Translations under genes and position numbers: made by a program
Shown here: in pieces, positions 1 through 12,251 of the stretch
Numbering within the stretch: the stretch's first letter is position 1
Layout: the number at the start of each line of letters is the position of its first letter
The notes under the pieces: generated by a model
The model's database searches: none
The model's input: the letters and a program-made list of their open reading frames with translations, nothing else
Told to the model about the DNA's origin: nothing
Origin: Penium margaritaceum
Lineage: Eukaryota > Streptophyta > Zygnematophyceae > Desmidiales > Peniaceae
DNA: 64,000 nucleotides
Direction of reading: 5' to 3'
NCBI GenBank assembly: GCA_023375785.1
Contig: SZWC01004879.1
Span: 68,432-132,431, forward strand

Positions 1-1245
1 AATAAGCCTATGTATTGACTAGATAGGACAAAGAATTTCAATACGTAGTGGCACGGTGTGGCTAATATGCACACCAAACAACCAGACTAGGCATCTTTGA
101 GATGATGTCCAGAGAATTTCAATATGGGTGGTCAGCGCTGACCAACCATAACACGAGTCACAAACGGTCAGGAGAGGAAACAATGCCATGGGAATATCGG
201 TTCTCAACTACCAAGTACAACGACCTTCAGTCAGTAGTATCACGGTGTGGCTACCATGCACAATGACCGACCAAAGTAGGCATATGTACTGCCTTTGACC
301 AAATAAATCCGCTGTGTGTGGTCAACGTTGACAACTCATAATACGAGTCACAGATGGTCAGAGGGGGAAAGAATGGTCTAGGAACACCAAGTATCAAATA
401 ACAAGCACAAAGGGATTCAATACGTTGTGGCACGGTGTGGAGACCATGCACGATGACCAACCAAAGTAGGCATATGTCACTGACCATGACCAAATACTGT
501 CACTAAGTGTGGTAAACTTTGACAACTCATATCACGAGTCACAAATGGTCAGGGTGGAAGATAAAGGTTTGTGAATACTAGTTATCGACTAGCAAGTACA
601 AAAACCTTCAATATGTAATGGCACAACGTGGCTTCAATGCACAGTGACCAACCAAAGTATGCATATGTCACTAACCATGACCAAAAGAATTTCACAGTGT
701 GTGGTCAACGTTGAAAACGCATAACACGAGTCACAAATGGTCAGAGGGCAAAACAATGGGTTAAGAACACTAGTTATTAGCTAGCAAGTACAAAGAACTT
801 CCACAAGCAGTGGCACGGTATGGCTAGCGTGCATAGTGGCCAACCAAAGGATGCATACGTCACTGACTACGACCGAATAAGTCCACTATGTGTGGTCAAC
901 ATTAACAACTCACAACACGAGTAACAAATCGTCAGAGGGAGAGACAATGGCTAAGAAGCCTATGTATCGACTAGAAAGGACAAAGAACTTCAATATGTAG
1001 TGGCACGGTGTGGCTAATATGCACACCAAACAACCAAACTAGGCATATGTCACTGATCATGACCAGAGAATTTCAATATGGGTGGTCAACGTTGACCAAC
1101 CATAACACGAGTCACAAACGGTCAGGACAGGAAACAATGCTATGGGAATATCGGTTCTCAACTACCAAGTACAACGACCTTCAGTCAGTAGTAGCACGGT
1201 GTGGCTACCATGCACAATGACCGACCAAAGTAGGCATATGTACTG

Positions 1246-1246
1246 N
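1246..1246. other. Single-N gap at a break in monomer order
   Basis: The N sits between the first ~40 bases of a B monomer and the last ~20 bases of an E monomer. In an intact HOR those positions are about 0.7 kb apart. It most likely marks a contig join or a collapsed gap of unknown size, not one ambiguous base. Confidence 0.75.
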
Positions 1247-3890
1247 ACTTCAATACGTAGTGGCACGGTGTGGCTAATATGCACACCAAACAACCAAACT
1301 AGGCATATGTCACTGATCATGACCAGAGAATTTCAATATGGGTGGTCAACGTTGACCAACCATAACACGAGTCACAAACGGTCAGGAGAGGAAACAATGC
1401 TATGCGAATATTGGTTCTCAACTACCAAGTACAACAACCTTCAGTCAGTAGTAGCACAGTGTGGCTACCATGCACAATGACCTACCAAAGTAGGCATATG
1501 TACTGTCTTTGACCAAAGAAATCCGCTGTGTGTGGTCAACGTTGACAACTCATAATACGAGGTTCAAATGGTCAGAGGGGGAAAGAAAGGTTTGGGAACA
1601 CCTAGTATCAAATAGCAAGCACTAGGGGCTTCAATACGCCGTGGCACGGTGTGGGAACCATGCACGATGACCAACCAAAGTAGGCATATGTCACTGACCA
1701 TGACGAAATAATGGCACTAAGTGTGGTAAACTCTGACAACTCAAAACACGAGTCACAAGTGGGCATGGTGGACGGTAATGGTTTGTGAATACTAGTTATC
1801 GACTAGCAAGTACAAATACCTTCCATATATAGTGGCACAATGTGGCTTCAATGCACAGTGTCCAACCAAAGTATGCATATGTCACGAACCATGACCAACA
1901 CATTTCACTTCATGTGGTCAGCGTTGAAAACGCATAACACGAGTCACAAATGGTCAGAGGGGAAAACAATGGGTTGGGAACACTAGTTATCAACTAGCAA
2001 GTCCAAAGACATTCAACAAGTAGTGGCACGGTATGGCTAGCGTGCACAATGACCAACCCAAGGATGCATACGACACTGAATACGACCAAAGAAGTCCACT
2101 ATGTGTGGTGAGCATTGACAACTCATAACACGAGTCACAAATGGTCAGAGGGAGAGACAATGGTTTGGAAAGCCTATGTATCGACTAGAAATGACAAAGA
2201 ACTTCAATACGTAGTGGCACGGTGAGGCTAATATGCACACAGAACAACCAAACTAGGCATATGTCACTCATCATGACCAGAGAATTTCAATATGGGTGGT
2301 CAACGTTGACCAACCATCACACGAGTCGCAAACGGTCAGGAGAGGAAACAATGCTATGGGAATATCGGTTCTCAACTACCAAGTACAACGACCTTCAGTC
2401 AGTAGTAGCACGGTGTGGCTACCATGCACAATGACGGACCAAAGTAGGCATATGTACTGCCTTTGACCAAAGAAATCTGCTGTGTGTGGTCAACGCTGAC
2501 AACTCATAATAGGAGTCATAGATGGTCAGAGGGAAAAACAATGGTTTGGGAAAACCAAGTATCACATGGCAAGCACAATGGGCTTCAATACATTGTGGCG
2601 CGGTGTGGACACCATGCACAATGACCAACCAAAGTAGGCATATGTCACTGACCATGACCAAATAACGTCACTACGTGTGGTAAACATTGACAACTAATAA
2701 CACGGGTCACAAATGGTCAGGGTGGAAGGTAATGGTTTGTAAATACCAGTTACTGACTAGCAAGTACAAATACATTCAATATGTAGTGGCACAATGTGGC
2801 TTCGATGCACAGTGACCAACCAAAGTATGCATATGTGACAGACCATGACCAAAAGAATTTCACAGCGTGTGGTCAACGTTGAAAACGCATAACATGAGTC
2901 ACAAATGGTCAGAGGGGAAAGCAATGGTTTGGGAACACAAGTTATCAACTAGCAATTACAAAGACCTTCAACAAGCAGTGGCAGGGTATGGCTAGCGTGC
3001 ACAGTGACCAACCAAAGGATGCATACGTCACTGTCTACGACTGCATAAGTCCACTATGTGTGTTCAACATTAGCAACTCGTAAGACGAGTCACAAATGGT
3101 CAGAGGGAGAGACAATGGTTTAATAAGCATATGTATTGACTATAGAGGACAAAGAACTTCAATACACAGTGGCACGGTGTGGCTAATATGCACACCAAAC
3201 AACCAGACTAGGCATATGTCAGATGATGTCCAGAGAATTTCAATATGGGTGTTCGGTTGACCAACCATAACAAACGGTCAGGAGATGAAACAATGTTATG
3301 GAAAAATCGGTTCTCAACTACCAAGTACAACGACCTTCAGTCAGTAGTAGCACGGTGTGGCTACCATGCACAATGACCGACCAAAGTAGGCATAAGTACT
3401 GCCTTTGACCAAAGAAATCTGCTGTGTGTGGTCAACATTGACAACTCATAATACAAGTCACAAATGGTCAGAGGGGGAAAGAATGGTTTGGGAACACCAA
3501 ATTTCAAATAGCAAGCACAACGGGCTTCAATACGATGTGGCACGGTGTGGAGACAATGCATTGTGACCAACCAAAGTAGGCATATGTCACTGACCATGAC
3601 CAAATAATGTCACTAAGTGTGGAAAACTTTGACAACTCATAACACGAGTCACAAATGGTCAGGGTGGAAGATAATGGTTTCTGAATACTAGTTATCGACT
3701 AGCAAGTACAAACACCTTCAATATGTAGTGGCACAATGTGGCTTCAATGAACAGTGACCAACCAAAGTATGCATATGTCACGAACCATGACCAACAAATT
3801 TCACTTCATGTGGTCAACGTTGAAAACGCATAACACGAGTCAAAAATGGTCAGGGGAAAAACAATGGCTTGGGAACTCTAGTTATCAACT

Positions 3891-4272
3891 AGCAAATCCA
3901 AAGACCTTCAACAAGTAGTGGCACAGTATGGCCAGCGTGCACAATGACCAACCAAAGGATGCATACGTCACTGAATACGACCGAAGAAGTCCACTATGTG
4001 TGGTCAACATTGACAACTCATAACACGAGTCACAAATGGTCAGAGGGGAAAACAATGGATTGGGAACACTAGTTATCAACTAGCAAATCCAAAGACCTTC
4101 AACAAGTAGTGGCACAGTATGGCCAGCGTGCACAATGACCAACCAAAGGATGCATACGTCACTGAATACGACCGAAGAAGTCCACTATGTGTGGTCAACA
4201 TTGACAACTCATAACACGAGTCACAAATGGTCAGAGGGAGAGACAATGGTTTGGGAAGCCTATGTATAAACT
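3891..4272 (+). repeat. Local 191-bp tandem duplication spanning the D/E junction
   Basis: Two near-identical 191-bp units follow each other. Both carry the same private variants (agcaaatcca; cacagtatggccagcg), which are rare elsewhere. The result is a six-monomer HOR with a D/E chimera, as expected from recent unequal crossover between neighbouring monomers. Confidence 0.8.
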
Positions 4273-5384
4273 AGAACGGATAAAGAACATCAATATGTAG
4301 TGGCACGGTGTGGCTAATATGCACACCAAACAACCAAACTAGGCATATGTCACTGATCATGACCAGAGAATTTCAATATGGGTGGTCAATGTTGACCAAC
4401 CATAACACGAGTTACAGACGGTCAGGAGAGGAAACAATGCTATTTGAATATTGGTTCTCAACTACCAAGTACAACGACCTTCGGTCAGTAGTAGCACGAT
4501 GTGGCTACCAAGCACAATGACCGACCAAAGTAGGCATATGTACTGCCTTTGGCCAAAAAATCCGCTGTGTGCGGTCAACGTTGACAACTCATAATACGAG
4601 TCCCAAATGGTCAGCGGGGGAAATAATGGTTTGGGAACACCAAGTATCAAATAGCAAGCACACGGGGCTTCAATACGCTGTGGCACGGAGTGGAGACCAT
4701 GCACGATGACCAACCAAAGTAGGCATATGTCACTGACCATGACCAAATGATGTCACTAAGTGTGGTAAACTTTGACAACTCATAACACGAGTCATAAATG
4801 GTCAGGGTGGAGGATAATGGTTTGTGAATACTAGTTATCGACTAGCAAGAACCAATACCTTCAATATGTAGTGGCACAATGTGGCTTCAATACACAGTGA
4901 CCAACAAAAGTATGCATAAGTCACGAACCATGACCAACAAATTTCACTTCATGTTGTCAACGTTGAAAACGCATAACACGAGTCACAAATAGTCAGAGGG
5001 GGAAACAATGGTTTCAAAATGCTATGTATCTTCTAGCAAGTACAAATATGTTTTGTATGTATTCGCACGGTGTGGCTACCGTGCACAATTACCTACCCAA
5101 GTAGGCATACATCACTGCTCATGACCAAAGAAGTTTCATGTGTGTGGTCAACATTCACAACTCATAATACAAGTAAAAAATGGGCAGATGGAGAAACAAT
5201 GGTTTGGGAATACTTGGTATCGACTAGCAAGTAGAAAGACCTTCGATAAGTGGTGGCACGGTGTGGCTACCATGCACAATGACCAACCAAAGCATTATTG
5301 TGTCACTGAATATCATAAATAGAGTTTCACTGTGTGTTGTGAACTTTCCTTCTTAGGGCTGATCAATCGGAGCAATGGTTGAGA

Positions 5385-5870
5385 GGTTATTCAAGCTCAG
5401 AGCTGCAAAATTTGACATTCTGTCTACGTCAAATTTTTATGAATAAACTAACTTTGTTATCATTCATAATTTTGAAAACTACCCTCTAATCTTACACCCC
5501 CTTATTTTATGCCCTTTACCCGTAGGAACCCTTATAATGTCATTTGGACATCATATGAACACCTTGCGAGTTGGCTTAGTGCTTATAGAGCTAGACTCTG
5601 GAGCAATAGGTCCTAGGTTTTAATCCTCGTATGCGCAATATAGAATAGGCTCGCGACCTGGGGGGGGTGGCCGTGTTGTGATACCTCAACTCTACCTTCG
5701 AGCCTAAGCCATGGGGGGGTAGGGGGGTGTCATAATGCGGTCGCAAATCTGTCCTCCAGGTCGTCCACGGAACATCCCTCTAGGGGGGGTGGGAGGGAGT
5801 ATTTGAGTGAAGGCACCTACACGTGACAAATCAACAAAAACCGACCTGGTGTCAAAGGGAGAAACCCTTT
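5385..5870 (+). mobile_element. SINE-like insert, copy 1 (tRNA-like head, G-rich tail)
   Basis: Satellite similarity stops near caatggttgag and resumes at gctatttatggactagcaag. In between is ~485 bp of unrelated sequence. An A-box-like TGGCTTAGTGC lies at 5,572-5,582 and a B-box-like GGTTTTAATCC at 5,616-5,626, at a tRNA-like distance. This copy has T where the other copies have G in the B box (GGTTTGAATCC). G-tracts follow, including a four-run quadruplex motif at about 5,783-5,797. No protein-coding domain is seen. No clear target-site duplication was found, so SINE is an inference from the promoter boxes. Confidence 0.7.
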
Positions 5871-8800
5871 GCTATTTATGGACTAGCAAGTGCAAAGCCT
5901 TTCAACAAGTAGTGGACCGGTGTGGCTACCATGCACAATGACCATCCAGATTAGGCATGTGCCACTTACCATGACCATTTAATTATACTATGTGTGGTCA
6001 ACGTTGACAACCCATAATATGGGTCACGATTTGTCAGAGGGGGGAACAATGGGTTGGGACTACTAGATTCCAACTACCAAGTACAACAATCTTCAGTCAG
6101 TAGTAGCACGTTGTGGCTACCATGCACAATGACCGACCAAAGTAGGCATATGTACTGCCTGTGACCAAAGAAATCCGCTGTGTGTGGTCAACGTTGACAA
6201 CTCATAATACGAGTCACCAATGGTCAGAGGGGGAAACAATGGTTTGGGAACACCAAGTATCACATAGCCAGCACAAGGGGCTTCAATACGTTGTGGCACG
6301 GTGTGGAGACCATGTACGATGACCAACCAAAGTAGGCATATGTCACTGACCATGACCAAATACTGTCACTAAGTGTAGTAAACTTTGACAACTCATAACA
6401 CGGGTCACAAATGGTCAGGGTGGAAGGTAATGGTTTGTGAATACTAGTTATTGACTAGAAAGTACAAATACCTCCAATATGTAGTGGCACAATGTGGCTT
6501 CAATGCACAGTGACCAACCAAAGTATGCATATGTCACAAACCATGACCAAAATATTTTCACAGTGCGTGGTCAACGTTGAAAATGCATAACATGAGTCAC
6601 AAATGGTCAGATGGGAAAACAATGGTTTGGGAACACTAGTTATCAACTAGCAAGTACAAAGAAATTCAACAAGCAGTGGCAGGGTATGGCTAGCGTGCAC
6701 AGTGACCAACCAAAGGATGCATACGTCACTGACTACGACTACATATGTCCACTATGTGTGGTCAACATTAGCAACTCGTAACACGAGTCACAAATGGTCA
6801 GAGGGGGTGACAATGGTTTAATAAGCATATGTATTGGCTAAGGAGGACAAAGAACTTCAATACATAGTGGCACGGTGTGGCTAATATGCACACCAAACAA
6901 CCAGACTAGGCATATGTGAGATGATGTCCAGATAATTTCAATATGGGTGTTCAGTTGACCAACCATAAGACGAGTCACAAACGGTCAGGAGATGAAACAA
7001 TGCTATGGAAATATCGGTTCTCAACTACCAAGTACAACGACCTTCAGTCAGTAGTAGCACGGTGTGGCTACCATGCACAATGACCGACCAAAGTAGGCAT
7101 ACGTACTGCCTTTGACCAAAGAAATCCGCTGTGTGTGGTCAACATTGACAACTCATAATACGAGTTACAAATGGTGAGAGGGGGAAAGAATGGTTTGGGA
7201 ACACCAAATTTCAAATAGCAAGCACAAGGGGCTTCAATACGTTGTGGCACGGTGTGGAGACCATGCACGATGACCAACCAAAGTAGGCATATGTCACTGA
7301 CCATGACCAAATAATGTCACTAAGTGTGGAAAACTTTGACAACTCATAACACGAGTCACAAATGGTCAGGGTGGAAGAGAATGGTTTCTGAATACTAGTT
7401 ATCGACTAGCAAGTACAAACACCTTCAATATGTAGTGGCACAATGTGGCTTCAATGCAGAGTGACCAACCAAAGTATGCATATGTCACAAACCATGACCA
7501 ACAAATTTCACTTAATGTGGTCAACGTTGAAAATGCATAACACGAGTCAAAAATGGTCAGGGGGAAAAACAATGGCTTGGGAACACTAGTTATCAACTAG
7601 CAAATGCAATGACCTTCAACAAGTAGTGGCACGGTATGGCTAGCGTGCACAATGACCAACCATATGATGCATACGTCACTGAATACGACCGAAGAAGTCC
7701 ACTATGTGTGGTCAACATTGACAACTCATAACACGAGTCACAAATGGTCAGAGGGAGAGACAATGGTTTGGGAAGCCTATGTATAAACTAGAATGGACAA
7801 AGAACATCAATACGTAGTGGCACGGTGTGGCTAATATGCACACCAAACAACCAAACTAGGCATATGTCACTGATCATGACCAGAGAATTTCAATATGGGT
7901 GGTCACCGTTGACCAACTATAATACGAGCCACAGACGGCCAGGAGAGGAAACAATGCTATTTGAATATTGGTCATCAACTACCAAGTACAACGACCTTCA
8001 GTCAGTAGTAGCACGATGTGGCTACCAAGCACACTGACCGACCAAAGTAGGCATATGTACTGCCTTTGGCCAAAAAATCCGCTGTGTGTGGTCAACGTTG
8101 ACAACTCATAATACGAGTCACAAATGGTCAGAGGGGGAAAGGATGGTTTGGGAACTCCAAGTATCAAGTAGCAAGCACACGGGGCTTCAATACGCTGTGG
8201 CACGGAGTGGAGACCATGTACGATGACCAACCAAAGTAGGCATATGTCACTGACCATGACCAAATAATGTCACTAAGTGTGGTAAACTTTGACAACTCAT
8301 AACACGAGTCACAAATGGCCAGGGTGGAAGATAATGGTTTGTGAATACTAGTTATCGACTAGCAAGTACGAATACCTTCAATATGTAGTGGCACAACCTG
8401 GCTTCAATGCACAGTGACCAACCAAAGTATGCATATGTCACGAACCATGACCAACAAATTTCACTTCATGAGGTCAACGTTGAAAATGCATAACACGATT
8501 CACAAATGGTCAGAGGGGAAAACAATGGGTTGGGAACACTAGTTATCAACTAGCAAGTCCAAAGACCTTTTACAAGCAGTGGCACGGTATGGCTAGCGTG
8601 CACAGTGTCCAACCAAAGGATGCATACGCCACTAAATACGACCGAAGAAGTCCACTATGTGTGGTCAACATTTACAACTCATAACACGAGTCACAAATGG
8701 TTAGAGGGAGAGACAATGGTTTGGGAAGCATATGTATCGACTAGAATGGACAAAGAACTTCAATACGTAGTGGCACGGTGTGGCTAATATGCACACCAAA

Positions 8801-11762
8801 CAACCAAACTAGGCATATGTCACTGATCATGTCCAGATAAATTCAATATGGGTGGTCAACATTGACCAACCATAACACGAGTCACAAATGGTCAAGAGAT
8901 GAAACAATGCTATGGAAATATCGGTTCTCAACTACCAAATACAACGACCTTCAGTCAGTAGTAGCACGGTGTGGCTACCATGCACAATGACCGACCAAAG
9001 TAGGCATATGTACTGCTTTTGACCAAAGAAATCCGCTGTGTGTGGTCAACGTTGACAACTCATAATACGAGTCACAAATGGTCAGAGGGGGAAAGAATGG
9101 GTTGGGAACACCAAGTATCAAATAGCAAGCACAATGGGCTTCAATACGCTGTGGCACAGTGTGGAGACCATGCACGATGACCAACCAAAGTAGGCATATG
9201 TCACTGACCATGACCAAATAATGTCACTAAGTGTGGTAAACTTTGACAACTCATAAAACGAGTCCCAAATGGTCAGGGTGGAAGATAATGGTTTGTGAAT
9301 ACTAGTTATCGACTAGCAAGTACAAATACCTTCAATATGTAGTGGCAGAATGTGGCTTCAATGCATAGTGACCAACCAACATATGCACATGTCAGAATCC
9401 ATGACCAACAAATCTCACTTCATGTGGTCAACGTTGAAAACGCATAACACGAGTCACAAATGGTCTGAGGGGAAAAAAAAGGGTTGGGAACACTAGTTAT
9501 CAACTAGCAAGTCCAAAGACCTTCAACAAGTAGTGGCACGGTATGGCTAGCGTGCACAATGACCAACCAAAGGATGCATACGTCACTGAATACGACCGAA
9601 GAAGTCCACTATGTGTGGTCAACATTGACAACTCATAACACGAGTCACAAATTGTGAGAGGGAGAGACAATGATTTGGGAAGCCTATGTATCGACTAGAA
9701 AGGACAAAGAACTTCAATACGTAGTGGCACGGTGTGGCTAATATGCACACCAAATAACCAAACTAGGCATATGTCACTGATCATGTCCAAAGAATTTCAA
9801 TATGGGTGGTCAACGTTGACCAACCATAACACGAGTCACAAACGGTCAGGCGATGAAACAATGCTATGGAAATATCGGTTCTCAACTACCAAGTACAACA
9901 ACTTTCAGTCTGTAGTAGCACGGTGTGGCTACCATGCACAATGACCGACCAAAGTAGGCATATGTACTTCCTTTGACCAAAGAAATCCGCTGTGTGTGAT
10001 CAACGCTGACAACTCATAATACGAGTCACAAATGGTCAGAGGGGGAAAGAATGGCTTGGGAACACCAAGTATCAAATAGCAAGCACAAGGGGCTTCAATA
10101 CACTGTGGCACGGTGTGGAGACCATGCACGATGACCAACCAAAGTAGGCATATGTCACTGACCATGACCAAAAAATATCACTAAGTGTGGTACACTTTGA
10201 CAACTCATAACACGAGTCACAAATGGTCAGGGTGGAAGATAATGGTTTGTGAATACTAGTTATCGACTAGAAAGTACAAATACCTTCAATATGTAGTGGC
10301 ACAATGTGGCTTCAATGCACAGTGACCAACCAAAGTATGCACATGTCACGAACCATGACCAACAAATTTCACTTCATGTGGTCAACGCTGAAAACGCATA
10401 ACACGAGTCACAAATGGTCAGATGGGAAAACAATGGATTGGGAACACTAGTTATCAACTAGCAAGTTCAAAGACCTTCAACAAGTAGTGGCACGGTATGG
10501 CTGGCGTGCACAATGACCAACCAAAGGATGCATACATCACCGAATATGACCGAATAAGTCCACTATGTGTGGTCAACATTGACAACTCATAACACGAGTC
10601 ACAAATGGTCAGAGGGAGAGACAATGGTTTGGGAATCCTATGTATCGACTAGAAAGGACAAATAACTTCAATACGTAGTGGCACGGTGTGGCTACTATGC
10701 ACCGCAAACACCCAAAATAGGCATATGTCACTGATCATGACCAGATAATTTCAATATGGGTGGTCACCGTTGACCAACCATAATACGATTCACAAACGGT
10801 CAGGAGAGGAAACAATGCTATGCGAATATTGATTCTCAAGTACCAAGTACAACGACCTTCAGTCAGCAGTAGCACGGTGTGGCTACCATGCACAATGACC
10901 GACCAAAGTAGGCATATGTACTGCCTTTGACAAAAGAAATCCGCTGTGTGTGGTCAACGTTGACAACTCATAATACGAGTCACAGATGATCAGAGAGGGA
11001 AAGAATGGTCTGGGAACACCAAGCATCAAATAGCAAGCACAAGGGGCTTCAATACGATATGGCACGGTGTGGAGACCATGCAAGATGACCAACCAAAGTA
11101 GGCATATGTTACTGACTATGACCAAATAATGTCACTAAGTGTGGTAAACTTTGACAACTCATAACACGAGTCACAAATGGCCAGGGTGGAAGATAATGGG
11201 TTGTGAATACTAGTTATCAACTAGCAAGTACAAATACCTTCAATATGTAGTGGCACAATGTAGCTTCAATGCACAGTGACCAACCAAAGTATGCATATGT
11301 CACAAACCATGACCAGCAAATTTCACTTCATGTGGTCAACATTGAAAACGCATAACACGAGTCACAAATGGTCAGAAGGGGAAACAATGGTTTCACAACG
11401 CTATGTAGCTTTTAGCAATTACAAATATCTTTCGTATGTATTGGCACGATGTGGCTACCGTGCACAATGCCCTATCCAAGTAGGCATACATCACTGGTCA
11501 TGACCAAAGAGGTATTGTGTGTGTGGTCAACATTCACAACTCATAATACAAGTAAAAAATGGGCAGAGGGAGAAACAATGGTTTGGGAATACTTGGTATC
11601 GACTAGCAAGTACGAAGACCTTCGATAAGTGGTGGCACGGTGTGGCTACCATGCACAATGACCAACGAAAGCATTCGTGCGTCACTGAATATCATAAAAA
11701 GAGTTTCACTATGTGTTGTCACCTTTCCTTCTTATGGATGGTCAATCGGAGCAATGGTTGAG
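5871..11762 (+). repeat. Satellite array, left block 2
   Basis: The block starts with a divergent post-insert monomer (ggtcacgatttgtcag; gggactactagattccaac), then returns to the B-C-D-E-A order. The first D and A monomers are the type-2 variants (cacagtg.gtgg and gagatgatgtcc). From about 7.4 kb the type-1 variants (cttcatgtgg, cactgatcatgacc) prevail. The last ~390 bp before copy 2 repeat the divergent pre-insert monomers. No gene is supported. Confidence 0.93.
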
Positions 11763-12251
11763 AGGTTATTCAAGCTCAAAGTTGCAAAATTTGAAATTCC
11801 GTCTACGTCAATTTCTTATGAATAAACTAACTTTGTTATCATTCATAATTTTGAAACCTACCCTCTAATCTTACACCCCCTTATTTTATGCCCTTTACCC
11901 ATAGGAACCCTTATAGTTTCATTTGGACATCATATGAACACCGTGCAAGTTGGCTTAGTGCTTATAGAGCTAGATTCTCGAGCGATATGTCCTATGTTTG
12001 AATCCTCGTACGCGCAATTTAGAATAGGCTCGTGACCTGGGGGGGGGGGCGTGTAGTGATACCTCAACTCTACCTTCGAGTCTAAGCCGTGGGGGGGGGG
12101 GGTAGGGGGGGTCAAAATTCGGTTGCAAACCTGTCCTCCAGGTCGTCCACGGAACATCCCTCTAGGGGGGGTGGGAGGGAGTATTCCAGTGAAGGCACCT
12201 ACGCGTAACAAATCAACAAAAACCGACCTGGTGTCAAAGGGATAAACGTTT
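11763..12251 (+). mobile_element. SINE-like insert, copy 2
   Basis: Same insert and same flanks as copy 1. The A-box-like TGGCTTAGTGC is at 11,951-11,961 and the B-box-like TGTTTGAATCC at 11,995-12,005. G-tracts are longer than in copy 1 (12,040-12,050 and 12,091-12,117). A quadruplex motif of seven Gs, T, GGG, A, GGG lies at about 12,165-12,179. A short T-run (cgttttgct) at the right junction could act as a Pol III stop for a transcript starting at the tRNA-like head. Confidence 0.7.

Larger units (their letters stand above)
1..5384 (+). repeat. Satellite array, left block 1 (~954-bp HOR of five ~190-bp monomers)
   Basis: Tandem monomers in the order A (ctaatatgcacacc), B (ctaccatgcacaatgacc), C (gagaccatgcacgatgacc), D (cttcaatgcacagtgacc) and E (ctagcgtgcacaatgacc). 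All share a core with gtggcac, a GTCAACGTTGAC dyad and ctagcaagtac. The A-to-A distance is ~953-954 bp. The block begins inside monomer E. It contains a single-N gap at 1,246, where monomer B jumps to the end of E, and an extra 191-bp unit near 4.1 kb. Its last two monomers (about 4,990-5,380) are divergent forms that recur before every insert copy. No gene is supported here. The short open frames simply follow monomer phase. Confidence 0.93.

Noticed and set aside
5385-5870. Target-site duplication around the inserts
   Set aside because: Flanks (caatggttgag on the left, gctatttatgg on the right) show no convincing direct repeat. The insert edges are defined only by loss of satellite similarity.
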